Position numbers and translations under genes: made by a program. The notes below the pieces were generated by a model. The model was not told where the DNA came from. It saw only the letters and a program-made list of their open reading frames with translations, and searched no databases. Source: Streptomyces sp. NBC_01231 (lineage in GTDB: Bacteria; Actinomycetota; Actinomycetes; Streptomycetales; Streptomycetaceae). Taken from it: 64,000 nt of DNA. Location: positions 6,758,001 through 6,822,000 of the forward strand of contig CP108521.1 of assembly GCA_035999765.1 (NCBI GenBank). The letters run 5' to 3'. The stretch's first letter is position 1. Each line of letters opens with the position of its first letter. This document shows positions 55,469 to 64,000 of this stretch, piece after piece.

Positions 55469-56659
55469 ATGACCGCATCGCCCGTACCCGCGCCCGCCGC
55501 CCTCACCACCCGCGCCCAGGAGGTCTCGTCGGAGATCGTCACCGACATCCTCACGCTCGTTCGCCAGGAGACCAGCAGCCACGACCTGGCCGGCCTCGCG
55601 GCGGGCCTGGACCTCCTGCGTGAACTGGCCGTGCACCGACTCGGGCGGCCCGACCACGAGCACCGCCACCCGGGCGGCGAGTGCGGCGACACCCTCACGC
55701 TGACCTACACCGGCACCGGCGCCGGGCACGTCGCGCTGGTTGGCCACTACGACACCGTGTGGCCCACGGGCACGTTCGCCGGATGGGAGCAGCCGCAGGC
55801 GGACGGCGACGGTCGGGAGAAGCTCAGCGCGCCCGGCATCTTCGACATGAAGACCGGTCTGGCGCAGGGAATGTGGGCCCTGAAGCTCGCTCGGGAGAGC
55901 GGTGCCCCTCTGCCCACCGTCACGTTCCTCTTCAACGGCGACGAGGAGATCGGCTCCTTGTCCTCACGCCCCGTGATCGAGGACCTCGCGAAGAAGGCCG
56001 ACGTCACGCTGGTCCTGGAGCCCACCGCGCACGGCGCCGTCAAGACCGCCCGCAAGGGTTCCGGGATCTTCAGGGCCGCCGCCACCGGCGTCGAGGCCCA
56101 CGCCGGGCTCGCGCCGCAGGACGGGGCGAGCGCGATCCTGGCCCTGTCCGAATTCGTGATCGCCGCCGCGAAGGTCGCCCGCCCCGAGAAGGGCACCACC
56201 GTCAACCCCGGCCTGATCAGTGGCGGTTCGGCCACCAACGTGGTCGCCGGGCAGGCCACCGCCAGCATCGACATCCGGATCAGCAGCGAGTCCGAACAGG
56301 ACCGTGTGGACGCCGAGTTCGCCGCCATCGAGGTCAGTGACCCCCGCGTACGCATCGAGGTCGACCACGCCTGGAACCGGCCGCCGATGACACTGAACGA
56401 CGCCTCCGCCCCGCTCTTCGCCCTCGCTCGCGAGGTCGCCCGCGAGCAGGGACGCGCGGACCTGCCGGAGGCGGCCGTCGGCGGCGCCAGCGACGCCAAC
56501 TTCGTCGCCGCGCTCGGCCTGCCGGTCCTGTGCGGCATGGGCGCGGTCGGCGACGGCGCCCATGCCCAGGGCGAGTTCATCTACCCCGACACCGTGCCCG
56601 CCCAGACCGCCCTCGTCGCCGGACTCCTCGGACGCCTGGCGCAACCGCTGCGCGGCTGA
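55469..56659 (+). CDS. M20-family metallopeptidase (carboxypeptidase G2-like)
   Basis: 396 aa from ATG 55469. The di-zinc site is visible: LVGHYDTVW (His), GIFDMKTG (bridging Asp), NGDEEIGS (catalytic Glu and ligand Glu), and a later His in ...GAHAQGEF. An internal dimerisation domain lies between. No signal peptide, so it is cytosolic and acts on what AbgT imports. It may release glutamate from an acyl-glutamate. Confidence 0.92.
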   Translation: MTASPVPAPAALTTRAQEVSSEIVTDILTLVRQETSSHDLAGLAAGLDLLRELAVHRLGRPDHEHRHPGGECGDTLTLTYTGTGAGHVALVGHYDTVWPTGTFAGWEQPQADGDGREKLSAPGIFDMKTGLAQGMWALKLARESGAPLPTVTFLFNGDEEIGSLSSRPVIEDLAKKADVTLVLEPTAHGAVKTARKGSGIFRAAATGVEAHAGLAPQDGASAILALSEFVIAAAKVARPEKGTTVNPGLISGGSATNVVAGQATASIDIRISSESEQDRVDAEFAAIEVSDPRVRIEVDHAWNRPPMTLNDASAPLFALAREVAREQGRADLPEAAVGGASDANFVAALGLPVLCGMGAVGDGAHAQGEFIYPDTVPAQTALVAGLLGRLAQPLRG

Positions 56660-56777
56660 ACCACACAAGACCGCACCCGGACCGCGTTGGACGCCGTTCT
56701 CGGCGGCCTGCGGACCGGGTGCGGGCAGGAATACCGGGCGACCAGGGAAAACGCAGGTCGAGCGGCAGGATCGAAGA

Positions 56778-57173
56778 TCAAGCCTTCTTGGTCTCCCAGA
56801 AGATCTTGTCGATCTGGGCGATGTAGTCCAGGGCCTTCTGGCCCGTGGCCGGGTCGGTCGAACCCTTGGCGGCCGAGAGGGCCTTCAGGGCGTCGTTGAC
56901 CAGCTGGTGCAGCTCCGGGTACTTCTCGAAGTGCGGGGGCTTGAAGTAGTCGCTCCACAGCACGGAGACGTGGTGCTTCGCGAGCTCGGCACGCTGCTCC
57001 TTGATGACGGTGGCGCGCGCTTGGAAGTGCGGGTCGTCGTTGCCGGCCATCTTCTCCTGGACAGCCTTGACCGACTCCGCCTCGATGCGGGCCTGGGCCG
57101 GGTCGTACACGCCGCAGGGCAGGTCGCAGTGGGCGCTGACCTTGACCTTGGGGGCAAACAGGCGGGAAAGCAT
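56778..57173 (-). CDS. sodN: Nickel-dependent superoxide dismutase
   Basis: 131-aa precursor. A 14-residue propeptide (MLSRLFAPKVKVSA) is cut off to expose His1-Cys2-Asp-Leu-Pro-Cys6 (HCDLPCGVYDPAQ), the nickel hook; helices of the four-helix bundle follow. It removes superoxide in the cytosol when nickel is sufficient. The divergent sodX gene encodes its protease. ATG 57173 gives the standard length. Confidence 0.97.
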   Translation of the reverse strand: MLSRLFAPKVKVSAHCDLPCGVYDPAQARIEAESVKAVQEKMAGNDDPHFQARATVIKEQRAELAKHHVSVLWSDYFKPPHFEKYPELHQLVNDALKALSAAKGSTDPATGQKALDYIAQIDKIFWETKKA

Positions 57174-57318
57174 GGAGCGTTCCTTCCTCGTGATCGTCTT
57201 CTCAGGTGCGACATTACTCCCCGGGGGAGTGGATTTCGCGGGTGCCCCCATGGGCTTAGGACAAAAGTCCGGGGTCAGACTGAGACTGGTGGAGGATGGA
57301 CCGGGGAGGTGCCGGGAG

Positions 57319-57753
57319 ATGCCGGAGCTGTCGCAGGAGACCGAGGGCCGGGGCGCCGTGCTGCCGTTCGGGCTGGCCGAGGTGACCGGACCGTCGATGG
57401 TGCCCACGCTCCGTCACGGGGACCAGCTCGTGGTGCAGTGGGGCGCCCGGATCAGGCCGGGGAACGTGCTCGTGCTGCGTCATCCGTTCCAGCAGGACCT
57501 GCTGGTCGTCAAGCGGGCGGCTCAGCGGCGCGAGGGCGGCTGGTGGGTGCTCGGTGACAACTCGTACGCGGGCGGCGACAGCACCGATTACGGCACCGTG
57601 CCCGACGAGTTGGTGCTGGGCAGGGTCCGCTTCCGTTACCGGCCGCGCCGACCGGATCAGCGTTCGCCGTTCGCCGCGATGCGCTGGGCGCTGTCGGCCG
57701 CGAGGCCGGTGCTGTCCGACCGGTCCGCCTCCAGACGTTTGCGGGCGCGGTAG
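57319..57753 (+). CDS. sodX: Nickel-SOD maturation protease (S26 family)
   Basis: 144 aa from ATG 57319. A signal-peptidase-like Ser/Lys protease: VTGPSMVPTL (nucleophile Ser), LLVVKRAA (general-base Lys) and GDNSYAGGDSTDYG. It lacks the TM anchor of LepB and acts on the SodN propeptide. The last 97 bases overlap the convergent CGNR gene. Confidence 0.94.
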   Translation: MPELSQETEGRGAVLPFGLAEVTGPSMVPTLRHGDQLVVQWGARIRPGNVLVLRHPFQQDLLVVKRAAQRREGGWWVLGDNSYAGGDSTDYGTVPDELVLGRVRFRYRPRRPDQRSPFAAMRWALSAARPVLSDRSASRRLRAR

Positions 57754-58286
57754 GCGGCCACGTTGGCGCGGGTGGCGCAGCGGTCGGAGCAGTAGCGCCG
57801 GGAGCGATTGGTGGACGTGTCCAGGTAGGCGTTGCGGCAGGGCGGTGCCTCGCACAGGCCCAGCCGATCGACGCCGTACTCCGTGAGGTGGAAGGCCAGG
57901 CCCATCGCCGCGATCGCCGCGTAGCCGGCGGTCGCGTTGGACGGATGGTCCGCCAGGTGCATGTGCCACAGCGGGCGGCCTTCGTCGTCCCGGTGGTCGT
58001 GGCCGGAGATCTGCGGGCTCACCGGGAACTCCAGGAGGAGCGAGTTCAGCAGGTCCACGGCCAGGGTCTCGCTGCCCGCGTCCGCCGCCTCGAAGACCGC
58101 ACGGAGCCGGGCCCGTACGCCCCGGAAACGCGTGACGTCCGCGTCCGTGGCGCGCCGGGCGGCCCCCTGGTTGCCGCCGAAGAGGTCGTGGATTGCCTCG
58201 ACCGAGGTCAGCACGTCCTTGCCCCGGCCCGGCTCCTCGGTGTTGACGAGGCGCACGGCGTAGTCCGAGTAATAGGCCAGTTCCAC
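57657..58286 (-). CDS. CGNR zinc-finger regulator
   Basis: 209 aa from GTG/ATG at 58286. The N-terminal ABATE-like domain (about 1-140) is followed by the zinc finger CEAPPC...RRYCSDRCATRANVAAYRARKR. Such proteins are stress-linked transcription factors. Its 3' end overlaps sodX on the other strand, so expression of one may affect the other. Confidence 0.9.
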   Translation of the reverse strand: MELAYYSDYAVRLVNTEEPGRGKDVLTSVEAIHDLFGGNQGAARRATDADVTRFRGVRARLRAVFEAADAGSETLAVDLLNSLLLEFPVSPQISGHDHRDDEGRPLWHMHLADHPSNATAGYAAIAAMGLAFHLTEYGVDRLGLCEAPPCRNAYLDTSTNRSRRYCSDRCATRANVAAYRARKRLEADRSDSTGLAADSAQRIAANGER

Positions 58287-58387
58287 TTGTAGTCCTTACG
58301 GAGGCGTTCTATGGTCGTCGTGCGGTCGGGGTAACAGCCGGTCGTGCATCCAGGGTATTACGTGACATCGCGTGACGGAGGGGCTCG

Positions 58388-59158
58388 ATGACGGACACGA
58401 ACACCGCAACGGCGGCTACCGACTGGCAGGCCTGGCAGGAGAGCTGGGACCGGCAGCAGGAGTGGTACATGCCGGACCGGGAGGAGCGCTTCCGGATCAT
58501 GCTCGACATGGTCGAGGCGCTCGTCGGCACCGCCCCGCGCGTTCTGGACCTCGCGTGCGGCACGGGAAGCATCACGGCCCGGCTCTTCGCGCGGTTCCCC
58601 GAGGCCACCAGCACCGGAGTCGACCTCGACCCGGCGCTCCTCGCCATCGCCGAGGGCACCTTCGCCGACGACGACCGGGTCACCTTCGTCACCGCCGACC
58701 TCAAGGACCCCGACTGGCCTTCGAGGCTGCCGTACGACTCGTACGACGCCGTTCTGACCGCCACCGCCCTGCACTGGCTGCACAGCGAACCCCTCGCCGC
58801 CCTCTACGGTCAGGTCGCGGAACTCGTCCGTGACGGTGGTGTCTTCATGAACGCGGACCACATGATCGACGAGTCCACGCCCCGGATCAACGCCGCCGAG
58901 CGGGCGCAGCGGCACGCGGGCATGGATCAGGCCAAGGCGAACGGCGCTCTCGACTGGGCCGAGTGGTGGCAGCTCGCCGCCCAGGACCCCGTCCTCGCCG
59001 GCCCCACCGCCCGGCGCTTCGAGATCTACGGCGAGCACGCCGACGGCGACATGCCGTCCGCCGCGTGGCACGCGCGGACCCTGCGCGAGAAGGGGTTCTC
59101 AGAGGCGCGGCCGGTGTGGTGCTCGCCGTCGGACACCTTGTTGCTGGCACTCAAGTAG
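58388..59158 (+). CDS. Class I SAM-dependent methyltransferase
   Basis: 256 aa from ATG 58388. SAM-binding motif I VLDLACGTGSITARL, then GVDLDPALLAIA, and motif post-II ALHWLHSE. Substrate unknown. A strong hairpin terminator follows, shared with the convergent ABC operon. Confidence 0.9.
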   Translation: MTDTNTATAATDWQAWQESWDRQQEWYMPDREERFRIMLDMVEALVGTAPRVLDLACGTGSITARLFARFPEATSTGVDLDPALLAIAEGTFADDDRVTFVTADLKDPDWPSRLPYDSYDAVLTATALHWLHSEPLAALYGQVAELVRDGGVFMNADHMIDESTPRINAAERAQRHAGMDQAKANGALDWAEWWQLAAQDPVLAGPTARRFEIYGEHADGDMPSAAWHARTLREKGFSEARPVWCSPSDTLLLALK

Positions 59159-59186
59159 GTGTGCCCCTTCCTGCCGGAGGAATGGG

Positions 59187-59228
59187 AAGGGCCGGTGCGG
59201 CGGGACATCTCCCGCCGCACCGGCCCTT
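59187..59228. terminator. Bidirectional terminator
   Basis: A perfect 18-bp stem, AAGGGCCGGTGCGGCGGG (59187-59204) with CCCGCCGCACCGGCCCTT (59211-59228), loop ACATCT. It lies between the convergent methyltransferase and ABC operons. Confidence 0.9.
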
Positions 59229-59260
59229 CGCCGTTTCCCACCGAGCAGTCGACCGAGGGG

Positions 59261-60022
59261 TCAGAGGACCTTGGACAGGAACGCCTGCGTGCGCTCGTGC
59301 TGAGGGTTACCCAGGACGTCCCTCGGGTCGCCGGACTCGACCACCACGCCGCCGTCCATGAAGACCAGGCTGTCGCCGACCTCGCGGGCGAAGCCCATCT
59401 CGTGGGTGACGACGATCATCGTCATGCCGGACTCGGCGAGGTCGCGCATGACGTCGAGGACGTCACCGACCAGCTCCGGGTCGAGCGCCGAGGTCGGCTC
59501 GTCGAAGAGCATCAGCTTCGGGTCCATCGCCAGCGCCCGGGCGATCGCCACGCGCTGCTGCTGGCCGCCGGAGAGCTGCATGGGGTAGCTGCTCGCCTTG
59601 TCGGCCAGGCCGACCCGGTCCAGCAGTTGCTGGGCGCGCTCCCTGGACTGGGACCGGCTCTGGCCCTTGACCTGGACCGGCGCCTCCATGACGTTCTCGA
59701 CGGCCGTCATGTGCGGGAACAGGTTGAAGCGCTGGAAGACCATGCCGATGTCCCGGCGCTTCAGGGAGACCTCGCTGTCCTTGAGCTCGTACAGCTTGTC
59801 GCCCTTCTGGCGGTAGCCGACCAGCTCGCCGTCGACGTACAGCCGACCGGCGTTGATCTTCTCCAGGTGGTTGATGCACCTCAGGAAGGTCGACTTGCCG
59901 GAGCCGGAGGGGCCGATGAGGCAGAACACCTCGCCGGTCTTCACTTCCAGGTCGATGCCCTTGAGGACCTCGACCAGACCGAAGGACTTGTGGACGCCTT
60001 CGGCCTTCACCATGGCGGTCAT
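59261..60022 (-). CDS. Amino-acid ABC transporter ATPase
   Basis: 253 aa from ATG 60022. Walker [10 protein letters not shown], signature [15 protein letters not shown], Walker [15 protein letters not shown] and H-loop VVTHEMGFA are all present. It is a PAAT-family (polar amino acid) ATPase. ATG overlaps the permease stop (ATGA). Confidence 0.95.
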   Translation of the reverse strand: MTAMVKAEGVHKSFGLVEVLKGIDLEVKTGEVFCLIGPSGSGKSTFLRCINHLEKINAGRLYVDGELVGYRQKGDKLYELKDSEVSLKRRDIGMVFQRFNLFPHMTAVENVMEAPVQVKGQSRSQSRERAQQLLDRVGLADKASSYPMQLSGGQQQRVAIARALAMDPKLMLFDEPTSALDPELVGDVLDVMRDLAESGMTMIVVTHEMGFAREVGDSLVFMDGGVVVESGDPRDVLGNPQHERTQAFLSKVL

Positions 60023-60966
60023 GCGGTACCTCCCGCCGAGGACGAACGGTTCGACAGGGACAGCAGGTTCGCCCTGATCTTCTGCAGCGGCGTCGCCGGC
60101 AGACTGCGGCTGGAACCGCGGGCGTAGTACCGCTCCAGGTAGTACTGGCCGACGCTGAAGATCGAGGTCAGTACCAGGTACCAGGCCGCGGCGAGGAACA
60201 GCATCTCCGCCGGGGCGCCGGATGTCTGGCCGATGTCCTGGGCGGCGCGGAGCAGCTCCGGGTACTGGACGACCGAGACCAGCGAGGTCGTCTTCAGCAT
60301 GTTGATGACCTCGTTGCCCGTCGGCGGCACGATCACGCGCATCGCCTGCGGCACGACGATCCGGCGCAGCGTCTTGGCGTGGCTCATGCCGAGCGCGTGC
60401 GATGCCTCGGTCTGGCCCTCGTCGACCGAGAGCAGACCGGCCCGGCAGATCTCCGCCATGTACGCGGCCTCGTTGAGACCGAGGCCCAGCAGAGCCGTCA
60501 GGAACGGGGTCATGAAGTCCGACCACTCGTTCTTGTAGATCGGCCCGAGGTTGATGTACTCGAAGACCAGGCCCAGGTTGAACCAGACGATCAGCTGGAC
60601 GAGGACCGGGGTGCCGCGGAAGAACCAGATGTAGAACCAGGCGATGGACGAGGTGACCGGGTTCTTCGACAGGCGCATCACCGCCAGCAGGATGCCGCCG
60701 ATGACGCCGATCAGCATGCACAGCACCGTGAGGAGCAGCGTCCTGCCCACGCCGCTCAGGATGCGGTCGTTGAAGAAGTAGTCCGGGATGGCTCCCCAGT
60801 TGATCCTGCCCTGGGAGAACGCGTAGACGATGCCGGCCAGCACGGCGAGGGCGGCCACGGCGGAGACGTACCGCCCGTAGTGCCGGACCGGGATGGCCTT
60901 GATCGCCACCGGGCCGGGCGGCGGGGTGTCCGCCGGCCCGTCGGTCTTGTCGATGTCAACAGTCAC
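60019..60966 (-). CDS. Amino-acid ABC transporter permease
   Basis: 315 aa from GTG 60966. HisM-type permease with about five to six TM segments and the EAA loop [23 protein letters not shown]. The N-terminal 30 residues are a Pro-rich cytosolic tail. Only one permease gene is present, so it may homodimerise. Confidence 0.93.
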   Translation of the reverse strand: MTVDIDKTDGPADTPPPGPVAIKAIPVRHYGRYVSAVAALAVLAGIVYAFSQGRINWGAIPDYFFNDRILSGVGRTLLLTVLCMLIGVIGGILLAVMRLSKNPVTSSIAWFYIWFFRGTPVLVQLIVWFNLGLVFEYINLGPIYKNEWSDFMTPFLTALLGLGLNEAAYMAEICRAGLLSVDEGQTEASHALGMSHAKTLRRIVVPQAMRVIVPPTGNEVINMLKTTSLVSVVQYPELLRAAQDIGQTSGAPAEMLFLAAAWYLVLTSIFSVGQYYLERYYARGSSRSLPATPLQKIRANLLSLSNRSSSAGGTA

Positions 60967-60995
60967 GGGTGTTGCCTTTCAGTGCCCGCGCGCGG

Positions 60996-61952
60996 TCACT
61001 TGGCGCCGTTGATGACGGCTGCCTTGATGGCACCGGCGTCGGCACCCCACTTCTTGAGGATCTTCTCGTACTCGCCGCTCTTGATCACCGCGTCGAGCGC
61101 CGCCTTCAGGGCGTCCCGCAGCTGGGTCTGGTCCTTGGCGACCGCGATGCCGTACGGCGCCGCCTCGACCTGCTCGCCGACGAGCTGGAAGTCCTTGCCG
61201 CCGCCGGAGGTCTTCACGGCGTACGCGGCCACCGGGAAGTCCGAGGAGCCGGCGTCGGCGCCGCCCGCGCGCAGCCGGGTCTGGGCCTGCTGGTCGTTGT
61301 CGAAGGACTGGAGGGCGATCGTCTTGCCGCCGGTGCACTTCTTCGACTCGGACTTGGCGAGGTCCTCGGAGACCGTGCCGCGCTGCACGACGAGCTTCTT
61401 GCCGCACAGGTCGGACCAGGCCTTGATGCCCTGGTCGTCGCCCTTCTTGGTGTAGATCGAGACACCGGCGGTGAAGTAGTCCACGAAGTCGACGCCCTCA
61501 CCGACCTTCTTGCCGGTGTCGGAGTCGATGCCCTCCTGGCGGTCCTTCGTGTCGGTCATCGCGGACATGGCGATGTCGTACCGCTTGGAGCGCAGACCGG
61601 TGATCAGGGTGTCGAAGGTGCCGTTCTGGAAATCGAACGTCACGCCCAGCTGCTTGCCCATCGCGGCCGCGACGTCCGGGTCGATGCCGACCGTCTTGCC
61701 GGAGCTGTCCTTGAACTCGACCGGCGCGTACGCGATGTCGGAGCCGACCTTGATGACGCCCTTGTCACGGATCGACTGCGGCAGTTTGTCGGCCAGCGGA
61801 GCCGTGCTGCTGCTGGTGCTGCTGCCCGAGTCACTGTCCTTGGTCTGGTCACCGCAACCGGTGAGAATCAGCGCGCCTGCGACCGCGATCGCACCGACCG
61901 CTGCTGTCCGGGTGTGCGCGGCGGTGGTACGACGGGTGGAGCTTGCGGTCAT
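60996..61952 (-). CDS. Amino-acid ABC transporter binding lipoprotein
   Basis: 318 aa from ATG 61952. Signal peptide with lipobox LTGC, a Ser-rich linker, then an SBP family-3 domain (VIKVGSDIAYAPVEFKDSSGKTVGIDPDVAAAM; FDTLITGLRSKRYDIAMSAMTDTKDR). The Arg/Asp pattern fits polar or acidic amino acids; the exact ligand is unknown. It is the first gene of the operon. Confidence 0.93.
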   Translation of the reverse strand: MTASSTRRTTAAHTRTAAVGAIAVAGALILTGCGDQTKDSDSGSSTSSSTAPLADKLPQSIRDKGVIKVGSDIAYAPVEFKDSSGKTVGIDPDVAAAMGKQLGVTFDFQNGTFDTLITGLRSKRYDIAMSAMTDTKDRQEGIDSDTGKKVGEGVDFVDYFTAGVSIYTKKGDDQGIKAWSDLCGKKLVVQRGTVSEDLAKSESKKCTGGKTIALQSFDNDQQAQTRLRAGGADAGSSDFPVAAYAVKTSGGGKDFQLVGEQVEAAPYGIAVAKDQTQLRDALKAALDAVIKSGEYEKILKKWGADAGAIKAAVINGAK

Positions 61953-62627
61953 GGTCAGTTCCTCCGGCGGATGGGTGGAGTTGCCGATGTGGCGGGCGCC
62001 GCCAGTGGGTTCGGCAGCTGCCTGGGTCCTGGGTCGACGAGTGCACACACCTTCGAGTGTCGCGACCTTGTGTGATGACCGCATCTTGCCATTCGGACGA
62101 AGGCGTGCAGGGCGCCCGCCATGTCAAAATCGGATAACGGGCCACCCCCGAACCGGGCCAGTTCGGTACATCCTGACCGCACCATCTGCGGGAATCCGCC
62201 CTTCCGGCCGGAATATCTCCGGTGCGGCTCGGGCCGCGAGTCAGAGCGCGGAGCTGGTCAGAGCCGGTTGAACGTCGGTTCAGCGTCCATCGAGGGGACC
62301 TTGAGGGCCTGCCCCTAGGCTGTCGTCATGATTCATGTCACCGACACGGAGTTTCCGTGCCGCGGCATGCCGTCGGGGACGGGACGCGGGATGTGATCTT
62401 GCAAGCCATGTGACCCATTGGACTCGTCCTCGGCGCCGTTCGTCCGGTAAGAAGGTTCTTTACACCCCTCATCCGGGGCTCAGGGCGCGTGTGCGGCGCG
62501 CCCGTCGCGTATGTGCCCGTACGTACCCCCCGTACGCAGCACCATTCAAGGGCCGTACGCGGTGCCCGCCCACTTCTCAACCAGGAGTGGCCACCCTCAA
62601 CCATGCATACCTAAGGGGTAGAACAAA
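61953..62627. other. Divergent non-coding region between the ABC operon and the malic enzyme gene
   Basis: No gene is supported in these 675 bases. It should hold both promoters. A TAGGCT at 62316-62321 stands six bases before an ATG (62328) opening a 22-codon frame, the pattern of a leaderless transcript, but the peptide has no recognisable feature. CGTACG palindromes occur at 62518 and 62531. Confidence 0.55.
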
Positions 62628-63851
<1,224 letters not shown>

Positions 63852-63867
63852 GACCCGTCTGGTTGCG

Positions 63868-63899
63868 ATGGCCCCGTCCGTTCGGACGGGGCCATTTCT
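63868..63899 (+). terminator. Terminator after the malic enzyme gene
   Basis: A 13-bp stem ATGGCCCCGTCCG (63868-63880) with CGGACGGGGCCAT (63883-63895) and a TTCTT tail. The remaining 100 bases of the window show no gene. Confidence 0.85.
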
Positions 63900-64000
63900 T
63901 TGCCGGCTCGTCCGCCCGTTCGGGTGGCGGACCGACAGGGTCTCGCGCGGTGGGGCGCCGGGGGGCTCGGTGGAGCCGGGAGGCACCGGTAGGCCCGCTC

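Noticed and set aside
62328..62396. 22-codon leaderless-looking ORF before the malic enzyme gene
   Set aside because: TAGGCT is suitably placed before its ATG, but there is no -35, and the peptide shows no feature that separates it from chance.

Overview
The window is a chromosomal segment of a high-GC actinomycete, almost certainly a Streptomyces. The evidence is strong G/C bias at third codon positions, many GTG starts, and a run of Streptomyces hallmark genes. From memory, the backbone follows the order of the S. coelicolor SCO5215-SCO5261 region; that comparison was not computed here.

Layout. 0-6.5 kb: an alpha/beta hydrolase, the thiol-oxidative-stress pair sigR-rsrA with a SigR-type promoter, two membrane HD-domain proteins, a TPR protein and peptide deformylase. 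6.8-14.2 kb: the albaflavenone pair (epi-isozizaene synthase and a CYP170A P450), then, leftward, the class Ia ribonucleotide reductase operon nrdA-nrdB-nrdS behind a cobalamin riboswitch. 14.2-16.8 kb: a GNAT enzyme and a sodium:solute symporter with its DUF3311 partner. 17-24.5 kb: the aminosugar regulon (dasR, dasABC, a GH3 hexosaminidase, nagB) with several DasR-type operators. 24.5-31.8 kb: a TetR regulator beside an SDR remnant, a PdtaS-type histidine kinase, wblE, a diacylglycerol-kinase-like protein, a membrane protein, sigH with its anti-sigma gene, and a UBP zinc finger. 31.9-33.5 kb: a CPA1 sodium/proton antiporter.

The accessory part is 33.5-43.8 kb. It begins with a five-gene same-strand cluster: a Pycsar-effector-like (DUF5706-like) membrane protein, a divergent class III nucleotidyl-cyclase-like protein, a large degenerate-NTPase/helical-repeat protein, an SPFH-like protein and a three-TM protein. 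This resembles a cyclic-nucleotide defence system with extra parts and is the best candidate for something undescribed. Next to it, a 4.28-kb serine-integrase element has inserted into a PLP-dependent ACC-deaminase/D-cysteine-desulfhydrase-type gene, three codons before the predicted PLP lysine; both gene halves and both att sites can be read.

44-64 kb returns to backbone: a peptidoglycan amidase, a Family 2B encapsulin (with inserted cyclic-nucleotide-binding domain) overlapping a polyprenyl diphosphate synthase, small enzymes, a Pit-type phosphate permease, an Lrp regulator divergent from an AbgT transporter and M20 peptidase, nickel SOD with its protease (sodN, sodX), a CGNR regulator, a methyltransferase, a polar-amino-acid ABC transporter and a malic enzyme.

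The genes form recognisable modules: thiol stress, B12-gated dNTP synthesis, chitin/GlcNAc uptake and sensing, general stress/WhiB signalling, terpenoid nanocompartment, nickel SOD maturation, plus the defence-like and mobile accessory block. No rRNA, tRNA or CRISPR array was recognised.
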